Assembly (NCBI GenBank): GCA_050123335.1
Contig: JASFHH010000027.1
Span: 1 to 23,600, forward strand
Source: JASFHF01 sp050123335
Lineage (GTDB): Bacteria; Pseudomonadota; Gammaproteobacteria; UBA12402
Length of the DNA: 23,600 nt
Reading direction: 5' to 3'
Shown piece after piece: positions 15,465-23,476 of this stretch (positions are counted from its first letter, which is position 1; each line of letters opens with the position of its first letter). The notes under the pieces are model-generated. The model saw only the letters and a list, made by a program, of their open reading frames with translations, was not told the DNA's origin and searched no databases. Position numbers and translations under genes: made by a program.

Positions 15465-16916
15465 ATGGACGCTGAATTTTTTGACGAGACGGAACTATAT
15501 ATTTGGGAATTTAAAAATAAACAATATCCTCATTTTGACGTAATATATCCTGAAAAGCGAGTCCACGAAATAATTAATGGCATAGAGCAAGGAACGTTAT
15601 CGCATTCATTTTATCCGCTTATTAGAATTCCAAAACGTAAGATCAAACGGGAAGGACAAAAAATAATAAACGCAAAGCGTGATATTTTTCATACCGCCAG
15701 AATTGATTCTAATATTTATTCGCATTATAGAAGTAAATTGATGAATCGCTATGAGGTATTTTTACACGAACACGGCATAAATGATTGTGTTATTGCATAT
15801 AGAAAGATACCTGTAAAAGCTGGTGGAGAAAAAAATAAATGTAATCTTCATTTTGCAAATGAGGCTATTGACAAAATCATCTCAGAAACTAATTGTCGAA
15901 GCGGATGTGTGGCAATTGCAATGGATATTAGTGGTTTTTTTGATAATCTTGATCATCAAGAAGTGAAATGTGCTTGGCGCCGTGTAATGGGTTTTGAATT
16001 TGAATTACCACAAGATCATTTTAATGTGTACAAGGCTATTACCAAATATTCATATATAGATAAGAAACAATTAGAAAAAATTTTAGATATAAAGTTGAAG
16101 AAGCTTTCTGGCAACAAAAGACAAATATGTACACCGAAAGTTTTTAGAGAAAAAATTAAAGGTCAAGTACAAAAGAGTAGCGGTATTGGTATTCCTCAAG
16201 GAACACCCATTTCGGATGTGTTAGCTAACATATATATGATTAATTTTGATAAGTTAATGCAGGAGTTTGCTAAAAAATACGGTTATTATAGACGATATTC
16301 TGATGATATATTGTTTATTTGTGCGCCTGAATATTGTAAGAGGGCGATAAATTTTATTAAAGAAGCGATTAAAAAAACTGCTAAAAATTTAAAAATTAAC
16401 GATAGAAAAACGCGTATCACAGTTTTTACAAAAGGTAATGAAAATAAAATAGATTCTAAGACTTATAATGGAAACAGAAAACGATTAGAAGGAAAAATTT
16501 TTGAATATTTGGGTTTGGCTTTTGATGGTACGCAAAAACTAATTAGACAATCAACAAAATCACATTATGAAATTAAACTTTGTCATGGAATAAGAGACGA
16601 AGTTAATTTTGCGCGATATAAATTAAGTTGCGAAGGATATAGCAATCCTTCGCCTGAACAAGTGTACAGCAAAATAAATTTTAAGAAAATTAGAAATACT
16701 TATTTAGCAAACAGAAATGGAAAAGCGAAGAAAGGGTATTTTGGTGGTTTTTATAACTATATTAAGCTTTTTGCTGATATAACGGGTAATTACGACGCGA
16801 TGGATATATTTGATTGGGCGCGAAAAGTTGTAAAAAGAAAAGCTCTTCTCTATTGTAAAAGGAAATGGGAAAAACGCGCAAAAAAGTTAGAAAAATTACA
16901 TGAAATTAAAAAATAA
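15465..16916 (+). CDS. Reverse transcriptase of the unknown-group / DRT antiviral type
   Basis: The 483-residue protein has all core RT motifs: MDISGFFDNLDHQ (D154, motif A), GIPQGTPISDVLANIYM (242-258, motif B), YSDD (278-281, motif C), INDRKT (311-316) and FEYLGLAFDG (346-355). It has no maturase or HNH part (not a group II intron) and no retron-type ending that I recognise. The N-terminal block (RIDSNIYSHYRSKLMNRYE...INDCVIAYRKIP) and the insert before motif B (VYKAITKYSYIDKKQL...RQICTPKVFREKIKG) read most like the UG2/DRT2 family, from memory. A Lys-rich tail of about 130 residues follows the palm. The start at 15465 has GGAAG upstream. The stop is 12 bases before the preferred PIN start, so the two are co-transcribed. 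A role in phage defence through cDNA synthesis is inferred. Confidence 0.9.
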   Translation: MDAEFFDETELYIWEFKNKQYPHFDVIYPEKRVHEIINGIEQGTLSHSFYPLIRIPKRKIKREGQKIINAKRDIFHTARIDSNIYSHYRSKLMNRYEVFLHEHGINDCVIAYRKIPVKAGGEKNKCNLHFANEAIDKIISETNCRSGCVAIAMDISGFFDNLDHQEVKCAWRRVMGFEFELPQDHFNVYKAITKYSYIDKKQLEKILDIKLKKLSGNKRQICTPKVFREKIKGQVQKSSGIGIPQGTPISDVLANIYMINFDKLMQEFAKKYGYYRRYSDDILFICAPEYCKRAINFIKEAIKKTAKNLKINDRKTRITVFTKGNENKIDSKTYNGNRKRLEGKIFEYLGLAFDGTQKLIRQSTKSHYEIKLCHGIRDEVNFARYKLSCEGYSNPSPEQVYSKINFKKIRNTYLANRNGKAKKGYFGGFYNYIKLFADITGNYDAMDIFDWARKVVKRKALLYCKRKWEKRAKKLEKLHEIKK

Positions 16917-16928
16917 GGTGTTATGATT

Positions 16929-17525
16929 ATGGCGCATAAAGTTACCTTAGATACTAATTTAATTATCGATCTTGAAGAGGGTAGAGGTGGATGTGATGAC
17001 ATACTGCGTTTAATTGATCTTAACAACAAAGGTAATATAGAAATTTTCATACCAGCAATAATGGCTTCAGAAAAAATGATATTTGGTCAGAAGACAAAAA
17101 AGTTTCAAGATTTTTTATTTTTATTAAGAAAATTGGGGTTTGATAGATGTATTAATGACTCAGAAACTTACTTGTTAAAGCCTATGGCAGTTTTTGATGT
17201 TACATTTTGGGATTGGGGGATATTTGCATTTGATGAGGGGTTATTGTTGGAGAAGAATATTCAAAAAATATTATTCCCAAATTTTGAATTTAACTACCAA
17301 AAATATTGTAAGCTAAATAATATAGAAGAATTACCAGTTAATAAGAAATGGATTAATAAGAAGTGTGATGTTGCAATGATGTGGGCACATATTTATTATG
17401 GCAATAATGTTTTTTTGACTCGTAACACGAAAGATTTTTGTAAAGTAAATGCGAGAAACAAATTATTAACTTTGGGCGCAAAATATATTGGTACCCCACA
17501 GGAATTTTTACAAAATTATTTTTAG
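16929..17525 (+). CDS. PIN-domain protein coupled to the reverse transcriptase
   Basis: The protein of about 198 residues opens with VTLDTNLIIDLEEG, the first acidic strand of PIN ribonucleases (D8). Other likely metal ligands are E48 (PAIMASE), D147 (KKCDVAMMWA) and D169 (LTRNTKDF), the order expected of a PIN fold. Its middle part (about 70-135) is larger than in VapC toxins and resembles no insert I can name. I prefer the ATG at 16929 because AAGGTG lies eight bases before it; the ATG at 16923 is too close. The short spacing from the RT stop makes an RT-PIN operon almost certain. A nuclease effector or processing enzyme for the RT system is a reasonable inference. No antitoxin-like gene is next to it. 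Confidence 0.8.
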   Translation: MAHKVTLDTNLIIDLEEGRGGCDDILRLIDLNNKGNIEIFIPAIMASEKMIFGQKTKKFQDFLFLLRKLGFDRCINDSETYLLKPMAVFDVTFWDWGIFAFDEGLLLEKNIQKILFPNFEFNYQKYCKLNNIEELPVNKKWINKKCDVAMMWAHIYYGNNVFLTRNTKDFCKVNARNKLLTLGAKYIGTPQEFLQNYF

Positions 17526-17647
17526 TGGCGGTAAATAATGTTTGGTATTGGATTTTGAGTTTTTGTTTTGAAGTGAGAATTCGAAGCCAGGAGTTAAGTG
17601 ATATTGCTTGATGAGAATTTCGATGTAGTAAAATAGAGGATAAAATA

Positions 17648-18235
17648 ATGATAAGTTGGTTGCAGATTTTAATAACGGCGTTATTTTCTGGGTTATTTTC
17701 TGGATTAATAGTGCATTTTCTTGATAAGCGCTCTGAAAAGCAAAAGGCAGAAAATCAAAGTAAATTATATGTTTTTAAAACTTTGATGGAAACGAGAGAT
17801 GCAAATGGTAGACTTTCTCAGCGACATGTTCAAGCACTTAATCTAATTGATATCTTCTTTTACAAAGATAAATGTGTTACAGACATATGGAAAAGTTATT
17901 TAAAGCTTTTTGAAAGGCTTAGAGATATTAATGCTAAATTACAAACTGAAAATGATATCTCGAAGAAACGACTTATTGAACATGAATTGGTTGCTTGTGT
18001 AGAAGAAGGTAATGATATATTTCTTGATCTATTGTGTAAAATGAGCAAATTACTTAGATATGACTTTGATGTAAATCATCTAAGAAGAGGGATATATGTA
18101 CCTAAAGTTCATGTTGATCATGTTCAGCAAATGACACAAATCATGGAAAATGTATCGAAACTATTAAATGGAATATTGAATGGCGAGGTGAGTTTGCCAG
18201 TTAGTATAAATGAGGTTAAGAATGAAAAGAAGTAA
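17648..18235 (+). CDS. Membrane-anchored DUF6680-like protein
   Basis: An N-terminal hydrophobic segment (about 4-25) anchors a cytoplasmic, largely helical domain. The block LYVFKTLMETRDANGRLSQRHVQALNLIDIFF fits my memory of the DUF6680 family (TLMxTR...S..HVxALNxID). The family has no established function that I know of. AGAGGA lies eight bases before the ATG. It is 122 bases after the PIN gene and on the same strand, so it may be transcribed with it. Small membrane-anchored helical proteins are frequent partners in conflict systems, but a link to the RT is only suggested by position. Confidence 0.7.
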   Translation: MISWLQILITALFSGLFSGLIVHFLDKRSEKQKAENQSKLYVFKTLMETRDANGRLSQRHVQALNLIDIFFYKDKCVTDIWKSYLKLFERLRDINAKLQTENDISKKRLIEHELVACVEEGNDIFLDLLCKMSKLLRYDFDVNHLRRGIYVPKVHVDHVQQMTQIMENVSKLLNGILNGEVSLPVSINEVKNEKK

Positions 18236-18259
18236 GCTTCTTAATGAGAGTTAAGAATT

Positions 18260-18361
18260 ATGGAGTTACAAAAATATGTTGAAAAAGTATTATTAGATGT
18301 TAATAAAGATATAGCTTTAGCGATTCAAAAAGTACGAGAGGAAAAAGTTAATTGTTTATAA
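18260..18361 (+). CDS. 33-residue ORF, possible remnant of a trypco2-like protein
   Basis: MELQKYVEKVLLDVNKDIAL... is an amphipathic helix that reads like the first helix of trypco2-type domains of conflict systems, which begin with a similar EL..FV...L..I pattern. The frame stops after 33 residues. It follows the DUF6680-like gene by 24 bases and has only a weak GAGAG before it. It could be a truncated gene, a genuine small protein, or chance. Confidence 0.3.
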   Translation: MELQKYVEKVLLDVNKDIALAIQKVREEKVNCL

Positions 18362-18400
18362 AATATAACAGTTCAAAAATTTTATGAGAAGGAAAATTCA

Positions 18401-18970
18401 ATGAAAGTTACTTGTCTTTTAGGAAGTCCACGTAGAAATGGAAATAGCACTATTTTAGCCCACAAACTATGTAACACCTTAAAACTTGCTGGAGCGGAAA
18501 TTAAGTATTATAAATTAAACGAAATGAATTATCGTGGCTGCCAAGCATGTGAAGTTTGCCAAAAGCAAAAAAAGAACTGTATTTTGAGGGATGATTTAGC
18601 CGAAGTATTTGAGACTGTGCAAGATTCAGATATAGTTATATTCGCATCACCAGTCTATTTTGGTGATGTTTCTGCACAACTCAAAGGTTATATTGATCGT
18701 TCGCGCTGTTTTATTGATAGAGGTGAAGATGGTAGTAAGAACTCTCGCTTAAAACCGGGAATAAAATTTGCAATGATTTTAACCCAGGCTGCGCCAGAAA
18801 AATATCATCAAGGCATTCACCCAGAATATGAAAGATTGTTCAAAGTCTTTACGAAAGAGATGTCTTTAATTCAAGTGCCTGACGTTCTTGGTGAGGAAGA
18901 GATTCTAAATAAACCAGAATTCTTACAACAAGCAGAAGATCTTGCAAAAAAACTCTTAGCTTATGAATGA
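18401..18970 (+). CDS. Flavodoxin-fold NAD(P)H-dependent oxidoreductase with a compact Fe-S motif
   Basis: The protein of 189 residues belongs to the FMN-reductase/flavodoxin family. GSPRRNGNST (8-17) is the FMN phosphate loop and SPVYFGDVSAQLKGYIDR is the second flavin-side loop. Cysteines C47, C50, C53 and C60 form C-x2-C-x2-C-x6-C, which matches the compact 4Fe-4S motif of iron-sulfur flavoproteins (Isf). The substrate cannot be told from the sequence. GAAGGA precedes the start at suitable distance. It is the last plus-strand gene of the cargo. A metabolic passenger unrelated to the RT genes is as likely as a functional partner. Confidence 0.88.
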   Translation: MKVTCLLGSPRRNGNSTILAHKLCNTLKLAGAEIKYYKLNEMNYRGCQACEVCQKQKKNCILRDDLAEVFETVQDSDIVIFASPVYFGDVSAQLKGYIDRSRCFIDRGEDGSKNSRLKPGIKFAMILTQAAPEKYHQGIHPEYERLFKVFTKEMSLIQVPDVLGEEEILNKPEFLQQAEDLAKKLLAYE

Positions 18971-19000
18971 TCAACGATTTTTTGGAGTATATTCGTTGAT
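18970..19000. terminator. Hairpin after the flavodoxin gene
   Basis: ATCAACGA / TCGTTGAT (8 bp) with a 15-base T-rich loop begins at the stop codon. It lacks a clear T-run after the stem, so it is at most a weak terminator. The rest of the gap to the convergent gene (19001-19178) shows only one perfect DnaA-box 9-mer, TTATCCACA, at 19060-19068. Confidence 0.35.
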
Positions 19001-19178
19001 AGTAGGCAGTGTAGTGTGGGCATAGTGTACAATTTCTTTCAACGGAATGTTTGATAAATTTATCCACAGAAAAAGGTGTCAAGTCCATATAGAACAGTAT
19101 GTATAGCTCTTCAAAAATTTTTAATTTCCAATTCTCTGCACTTATACAGCAAATAATTACTCAAAAAGATGTACGAAC

Positions 19179-20027
19179 CTACAGATACTGTGTGTGATGA
19201 GTCACATTATCAGTATTATCATGATGATTTTCTGCACTTTCAAATAAAAGCTTAAACATCCAACATGAATCATCAAACCATTCTAATAAGTTTCTTAACT
19301 GTCTAATATTCAAGTATAGTAACTGGTTATTTGATATATTAAAAGGTTCCACCTTGTTTGATGTTTCCAAATAATTAAGCTGATCTAGTAACGCTTTAAA
19401 ATCTGTTTTAGTATTTTCTATTTTTTTAATAAGTGGTTGTATGATTTCATTTACCTTTACAAGCAGCTTACGACAATCGGAAGGAGAAATAGACGAATAC
19501 AATTCTTTGTAAAGATCTCTAAAATATCTTATCATCGGCAGCTTATAGTCTGCTCCATCAAGATAATGCAATTTTTTAAACAAATCATCTTGTTCAATAG
19601 AAAGAGGCTTATCATTAAGATCAAGATCAGGAATTAGACTTGTTAAAGTTTTAAACCTGGGAGTTAAATTACTAATACTCTGCCAACTTATTTCGTTGTA
19701 AAATGAATTTGCTATTAATTCACAAACTTTGTGATAGATATGTCTAAGTGGTCTTTGATACCCCATGGTTTTGTGATCTCTAGAATCATATGTATCATAA
19801 AACTCAGCAATCTTGGTAACAAGATCACAAGGAAACTCTATTTCATTGTTTTTAACTACATCAAACACTTTCTTATGAATCTTTTTAAATTGATCACCGT
19901 ATTCTTTTAGTGCCGCGTAAAGCAATTTGTCTGTTTCAATTCTCTCAATCCTTCTAGTCTGCTTGAATTGTCTAACACCAAGAATTACTGAGACTAGCAA
20001 TGAAATGAGTGCGATAATAGTACCCAT
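19179..20027 (-). CDS. Membrane-anchored helical protein of unknown function
   Basis: I do not recognise this protein of 282 residues. An N-terminal membrane segment (about 3-18, IIALISLLVSVILGV) is followed by a basic stretch (KQTRRIERIETDK), so the rest lies in the cytoplasm. That part is charged and mostly helical, with a coiled-coil-like section (LLVKVNEIIQPLIKKIENTKTDFKALLDQLNYLE). No catalytic motif is visible. GGAGG lies five bases before the ATG. The plan (one anchor, large helical cytoplasmic domain) is like that of the DUF6680-like protein, but the sequences do not resemble each other. Confidence 0.6.
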   Translation of the reverse strand: MGTIIALISLLVSVILGVRQFKQTRRIERIETDKLLYAALKEYGDQFKKIHKKVFDVVKNNEIEFPCDLVTKIAEFYDTYDSRDHKTMGYQRPLRHIYHKVCELIANSFYNEISWQSISNLTPRFKTLTSLIPDLDLNDKPLSIEQDDLFKKLHYLDGADYKLPMIRYFRDLYKELYSSISPSDCRKLLVKVNEIIQPLIKKIENTKTDFKALLDQLNYLETSNKVEPFNISNNQLLYLNIRQLRNLLEWFDDSCWMFKLLFESAENHHDNTDNVTHHTQYL

Positions 20028-20085
20028 AGTTCCTCCAAGAATAAACAGTTTATTAATGATACACTATTAAATAGCTTCACATTAT

Positions 20086-20107
20086 CCCACATTCATTTGC
20101 ATGTGGG
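20086..20107. terminator. Hairpin between the ATPase and membrane-protein genes
   Basis: CCCACAT-TCATTTGC-ATGTGGG is a perfect 7-bp stem 20 bases past the end of the ATPase gene. There is no long T-run on either strand, so the terminator role is tentative. Confidence 0.35.
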
Positions 20108-20127
20108 TTTGATCATAAAAGCATCGA

Positions 20128-21561
20128 TTATTTTAAAACCTCATCGAAATCAATAATTTTGTTAAAATATTTGTTGTTAATAAGTTCTTTACTAACGCCA
20201 TTTACATGGATTAATACAGGACGGCAGGAAAAACCCCGCGGTATTTTTAAGCGATCAATTTTTATTTGTACTTCTTTAATAACTTCGCAACCAATGGTGT
20301 TTTTTGAGAATTTTATTTCACATATATACAAGCAATTAGATTTTGTTTGAATCATGTAATCAATTTGACATCCTGGTTGTCTCAAAGTTTTACGTTGAAA
20401 AAATGGATTTGCATTTATAATATCATCTGGTTTTAATCCCAGTTGATTAAATAAATAATTTTTGTTATTTATAACTAAATTTTCAAATTGTAATGCAATT
20501 ATAGTAAACCAGCCTGGCAATGAAGTTAAGGAGGTTAATGTATAGGTATTTCGTTCAATTTGCGTTAAATATTTTTCAATATATTTTAGATAAAAACGTA
20601 AATAATTGTCGCTTAACCTATATTTGAAGATTTTGTTATAATCCAAACCTGTTTTAATATTCCAGGTGTAATCCCGATTAACAAAACCAGCAAGCACTAA
20701 TTCTTCAAGATATCCGGAAATTTTTCCGGTTTGTTGGATGCCAATTGTTCTACAAATTTCTTCATTTTCTTTTGATCCATTTGCTAATGTTCTGACAATT
20801 TTTTTATACATTTCACTATTGTGCAAAAATAGGGAGTTAAAAATTTGTTTAAACTCATCAACTAATAATGCCCCATTGGTAAAACACAAATTTTTAATGT
20901 TTTCTTCTGCTGTTAAGTTAGGGTTAATTTCTTCTAAATATTTGGGGATTCCTCCGGTGACTGAAAGTATTTTTAATTTTTCATATGAGCTAATATTTTT
21001 TGATGAGTTGCCCCAAAAATTTTTGCAATCTTGAATAGGTAATTCTTCAAGCTTAAGTTTATAAGAGATTCTGCCAACGAAACCAGTGCTGGATAAAATA
21101 TTTTTTTTAATCCAAGCAGAAGCTGAGCCACATAGAATAAGAATTAGTTTATGGTTCTTTTTGAATTTTTTATCCCAAGCATTTTTTAGCTTGCTTAAAA
21201 AATCAGAGTCTTTAGAACCCATCCAAGAAATTTCATCTAATGCAATAATTACTCTGTTATTTTGAGTAAATTGTGCCAAATAAGTAAAAGCTGTATTCCA
21301 ATCTTCAAATTTGGCAGGAGGCAATCCTGTTTCTTCACTGAATTGTTTTGAAAACTCATCTAATTCACTTTGCTTTGTTGTGTGCTTTGTTGGCGCCAGA
21401 CCTGCGAATGATAAAAATTGGTGATTTTTAGCGAATTCTTCAATTAATCTACTTTTGCCTATTCGCCTACGCCCTCTGACTACTATCAGTGAAGCTGTAT
21501 TTTTATCCAGAAATCTTTTTAGCTCAGAGAGTTCGTTATCCCTGCCAATAAAAGTTGCCAT
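20128..21561 (-). CDS. AAA-type ATPase with nuclease-like C-terminal domain (ATPase_2/DUF234 family)
   Basis: The 477-residue protein begins with an AAA/STAND-like ATPase module: GRDNELSELKRFL, Walker A GRRRIGKS (30-37) and Walker B RVIIALDEISWM (103-114). A winged-helix part follows. The C-terminal domain has D401 (GCQIDYM) and E415-I-K417 (CEIKFSK), the D...ExK arrangement of PD-(D/E)XK nuclease folds that DUF234 proteins carry. This family is widespread in archaea and bacteria, and its function is poorly known. TAGGAG precedes the ATG. A 20-bp perfect inverted repeat lies in the leader region. It is the last gene before the right att site. Confidence 0.88.
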   Translation of the reverse strand: MATFIGRDNELSELKRFLDKNTASLIVVRGRRRIGKSRLIEEFAKNHQFLSFAGLAPTKHTTKQSELDEFSKQFSEETGLPPAKFEDWNTAFTYLAQFTQNNRVIIALDEISWMGSKDSDFLSKLKNAWDKKFKKNHKLILILCGSASAWIKKNILSSTGFVGRISYKLKLEELPIQDCKNFWGNSSKNISSYEKLKILSVTGGIPKYLEEINPNLTAEENIKNLCFTNGALLVDEFKQIFNSLFLHNSEMYKKIVRTLANGSKENEEICRTIGIQQTGKISGYLEELVLAGFVNRDYTWNIKTGLDYNKIFKYRLSDNYLRFYLKYIEKYLTQIERNTYTLTSLTSLPGWFTIIALQFENLVINNKNYLFNQLGLKPDDIINANPFFQRKTLRQPGCQIDYMIQTKSNCLYICEIKFSKNTIGCEVIKEVQIKIDRLKIPRGFSCRPVLIHVNGVSKELINNKYFNKIIDFDEVLK

Positions 21562-21577
21562 TCAATGCTCCTATTTG

Positions 21578-21635
21578 AAATGTTGATTTCAAGTCCCAGA
21601 ATTGTACTAGAAAACGGGACTTGAAATCAACATTT
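21578..21635. promoter_or_regulatory. 20-bp perfect inverted repeat before the ATPase gene
   Basis: Arms 21578-21597 (AAATGTTGATTTCAAGTCCC) and 21616-21635 are perfectly complementary, with an 18-base spacer. The left arm begins 17 bases before the ATPase start codon. It could be an operator, an mRNA leader hairpin or a terminator that insulates the gene. Confidence 0.75.
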
Positions 21636-21666
21636 TTATTGATCTTATAATTTCATCTATTTGTTA

Positions 21667-21686
21667 TGCGCGTGAGATTCGCGTGA
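21667..21686 (+). repeat. Candidate integrase arm site, right end
   Basis: TGCGCGTGAGATTCGCGTGA matches the left copy at 10687-10706 in 19 of 20 positions. It contains two GCGTGA cores twelve bases apart, and a third occurs inverted nearby (TCACGC at about 21731). It lies 95 bases before the right att copy. Confidence 0.5.
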
Positions 21687-21780
21687 TTGGGTTCTCATTG
21701 GTGCGCAGCAGCACTCATTTGCAATGGGCATCACGCGTAAAAAGTTGTTTAAAATCAATCACTTAAAACCTAAAACCGTT

Positions 21781-21825
21781 CTCATAATCCGTTGGTCCTA
21801 GGTTCGAGTCCTAGTGGGCCCAGTT
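21781..21825 (+). repeat. Right attachment site: 45-bp copy of the tRNA 3' half
   Basis: This copy is identical to 10573-10617. No 5' tRNA half precedes it, so it is not a functional tRNA gene. It probably represents the original chromosomal 3' end of the tRNA, displaced when the island integrated. Confidence 0.93.
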
Positions 21826-21917
21826 TTTAAAAGCTTAAATAAAATCAGGCGTAAGAAAAATCCAGAAGATTTTATGACATATTTAAGTCAAATTTACATT
21901 TAATAGGAGTTTAATTT

Positions 21918-23468
21918 ATGTATAAAATTCAAAGAAAGGCGAATCTATTTATTGATTTCAATCTAGCAAGTATAGATTTTACGTATAACTTATTAAGTGA
22001 AGATAACACAAAATATCCAGTAAAAAAAATTCATATTCAGTACATGTGTGGTTTTAGCAAGAGATTCTATATTTCGGTTACTTGTGAAAGTGCAAATAAT
22101 GCAAAAGATATTTTAGAAAATAAAACTATCATCGCGATTAAAAATTTACAAGGAAAAAACCCAGAATATGCCAAAGATTGTGTATTTTATAGTGAGATTG
22201 ATCCAAATAAAGTGAGTGGCGAAGATTTTGAATTATTAATAGAAACCATTGGTAAATATGCGAAAGTTAACTTTTTCAAAAAAAATGAAATCAAATGTCT
22301 TATCAAAAATGGTCCTATGATTTTGAAGAATTTTATAGATTTTATAAACAATCTTGGTGATTTAACTGTTACAAATTTGAACTTAAATCGTTTGAAAGAA
22401 TCATGGAATATGTTGCATAAAGGAGAATTTTTTTGTGATTTTGCTAAATTCATAAATTGGGATAAAACAATTTTTAAGGGTGTGATCAAAAGTTATGTAC
22501 ATAGACAAGATGATAAGTTAAATCAACTACTGCACTTCAAACTAGTAAAAAATAAAATTCAAGATTCAAGCTTGTTCTGGATTTTGACAAAATTATCCAC
22601 CATGCAAAAAAATAAGTTTATAGTATCACACAAGCCAAATTTTTGTTTTAAGAGATATATTGAACTGCAACATCGTCTTTGTTTTATGTATATAAAAAAT
22701 TCATTTATTATAAATTATTCGTATGAAATTTTTGACAAAAATTTGTCATCCACTAAAAATGATTTGTCTTTCCATAAAGATAAATCATTGTCTTCTTTGT
22801 CAAAATATAACTATGTAAGAATCTCTAATATTAATGAAAAATGCTATATATTTTTTGCTAACTTAAATAATAAGAACGGCGAACTGTATAAAGTTAGTAA
22901 TTCTATTCTTAAAAACCAAAACTCTATTTTTTACAACATTTTTAAGCAATTACTATTTAAGTACGCCATACTCTCAATATCTTATGCAAAATTAACCACG
23001 AAGTTTCTCGATAATATTTCTTCGGCTATTAAATCTAAAGAAAAGATGATAGATGTATTTGTTTTAGATCTACCACCTGATTATAATCTTTGTTCTAAGG
23101 ATTTGAAAAGATTAAAAACTATCATTATTAATTCACGAAATTTTATTCTCGAAACTCGTTTGATATCACACCCTAACAGTCGCCCAAAACAAATGTTTAA
23201 TTCTATTTTTGAATTATTCACCGGTAACTATAGATTACCCAGCTATATAGATCTGAGCAAACATAACATGGAGAGTAAAATGGTAAACAAATTTCAAAAA
23301 GCCATCAATGAAAAAGTTCTACTTGTTAAAGTAGATTGCAAGGAAAGAGGGGCTGGATTTAAAACCTTAAAATATGGCCTTAAACAAGGTTTGTTTTATC
23401 GCAAAGAATTTATTGATACTCTTATTATAACTGATAAAAAAGTAAATTTATCACAGAATTCGTTCTAG
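21918..23468 (+). CDS. Hypothetical protein, 516 residues, AT-rich
   Basis: I do not recognise this protein. It has no signal peptide, membrane segment or known catalytic motif; it is rich in Lys, Asn, Ile and Phe. TAGGAG lies nine bases before the ATG, so it is likely expressed. It stands just outside the island, 92 bases past the right att site. In the Legionellales long AT-rich soluble proteins of this kind are often secreted effectors; its C-terminal end (TDKKVNLSQNSF) is not rich in Glu as many Dot/Icm signals are, so I make no such call. The possible insertion sequence behind it suggests an unstable region. Confidence 0.65.
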   Translation: MYKIQRKANLFIDFNLASIDFTYNLLSEDNTKYPVKKIHIQYMCGFSKRFYISVTCESANNAKDILENKTIIAIKNLQGKNPEYAKDCVFYSEIDPNKVSGEDFELLIETIGKYAKVNFFKKNEIKCLIKNGPMILKNFIDFINNLGDLTVTNLNLNRLKESWNMLHKGEFFCDFAKFINWDKTIFKGVIKSYVHRQDDKLNQLLHFKLVKNKIQDSSLFWILTKLSTMQKNKFIVSHKPNFCFKRYIELQHRLCFMYIKNSFIINYSYEIFDKNLSSTKNDLSFHKDKSLSSLSKYNYVRISNINEKCYIFFANLNNKNGELYKVSNSILKNQNSIFYNIFKQLLFKYAILSISYAKLTTKFLDNISSAIKSKEKMIDVFVLDLPPDYNLCSKDLKRLKTIIINSRNFILETRLISHPNSRPKQMFNSIFELFTGNYRLPSYIDLSKHNMESKMVNKFQKAINEKVLLVKVDCKERGAGFKTLKYGLKQGLFYRKEFIDTLIITDKKVNLSQNSF

Positions 23469-23476
23469 TAGAGATC

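Noticed and set aside
15465..16916. Diversity-generating retroelement or group II intron
   Set aside because: I found no template/variable repeat pair, no accessory Avd-like gene, no maturase or HNH domain and no intron domain V-like hairpin next to the RT.
16923..16928. Earlier ATG for the PIN gene
   Set aside because: It is too close to AAGGTG; the ATG at 16929 has normal spacing and begins directly before the PIN core.
21781..21825. Second tRNA gene
   Set aside because: Only the 3' half is present; the upstream bases do not form the 5' acceptor or D-arm.
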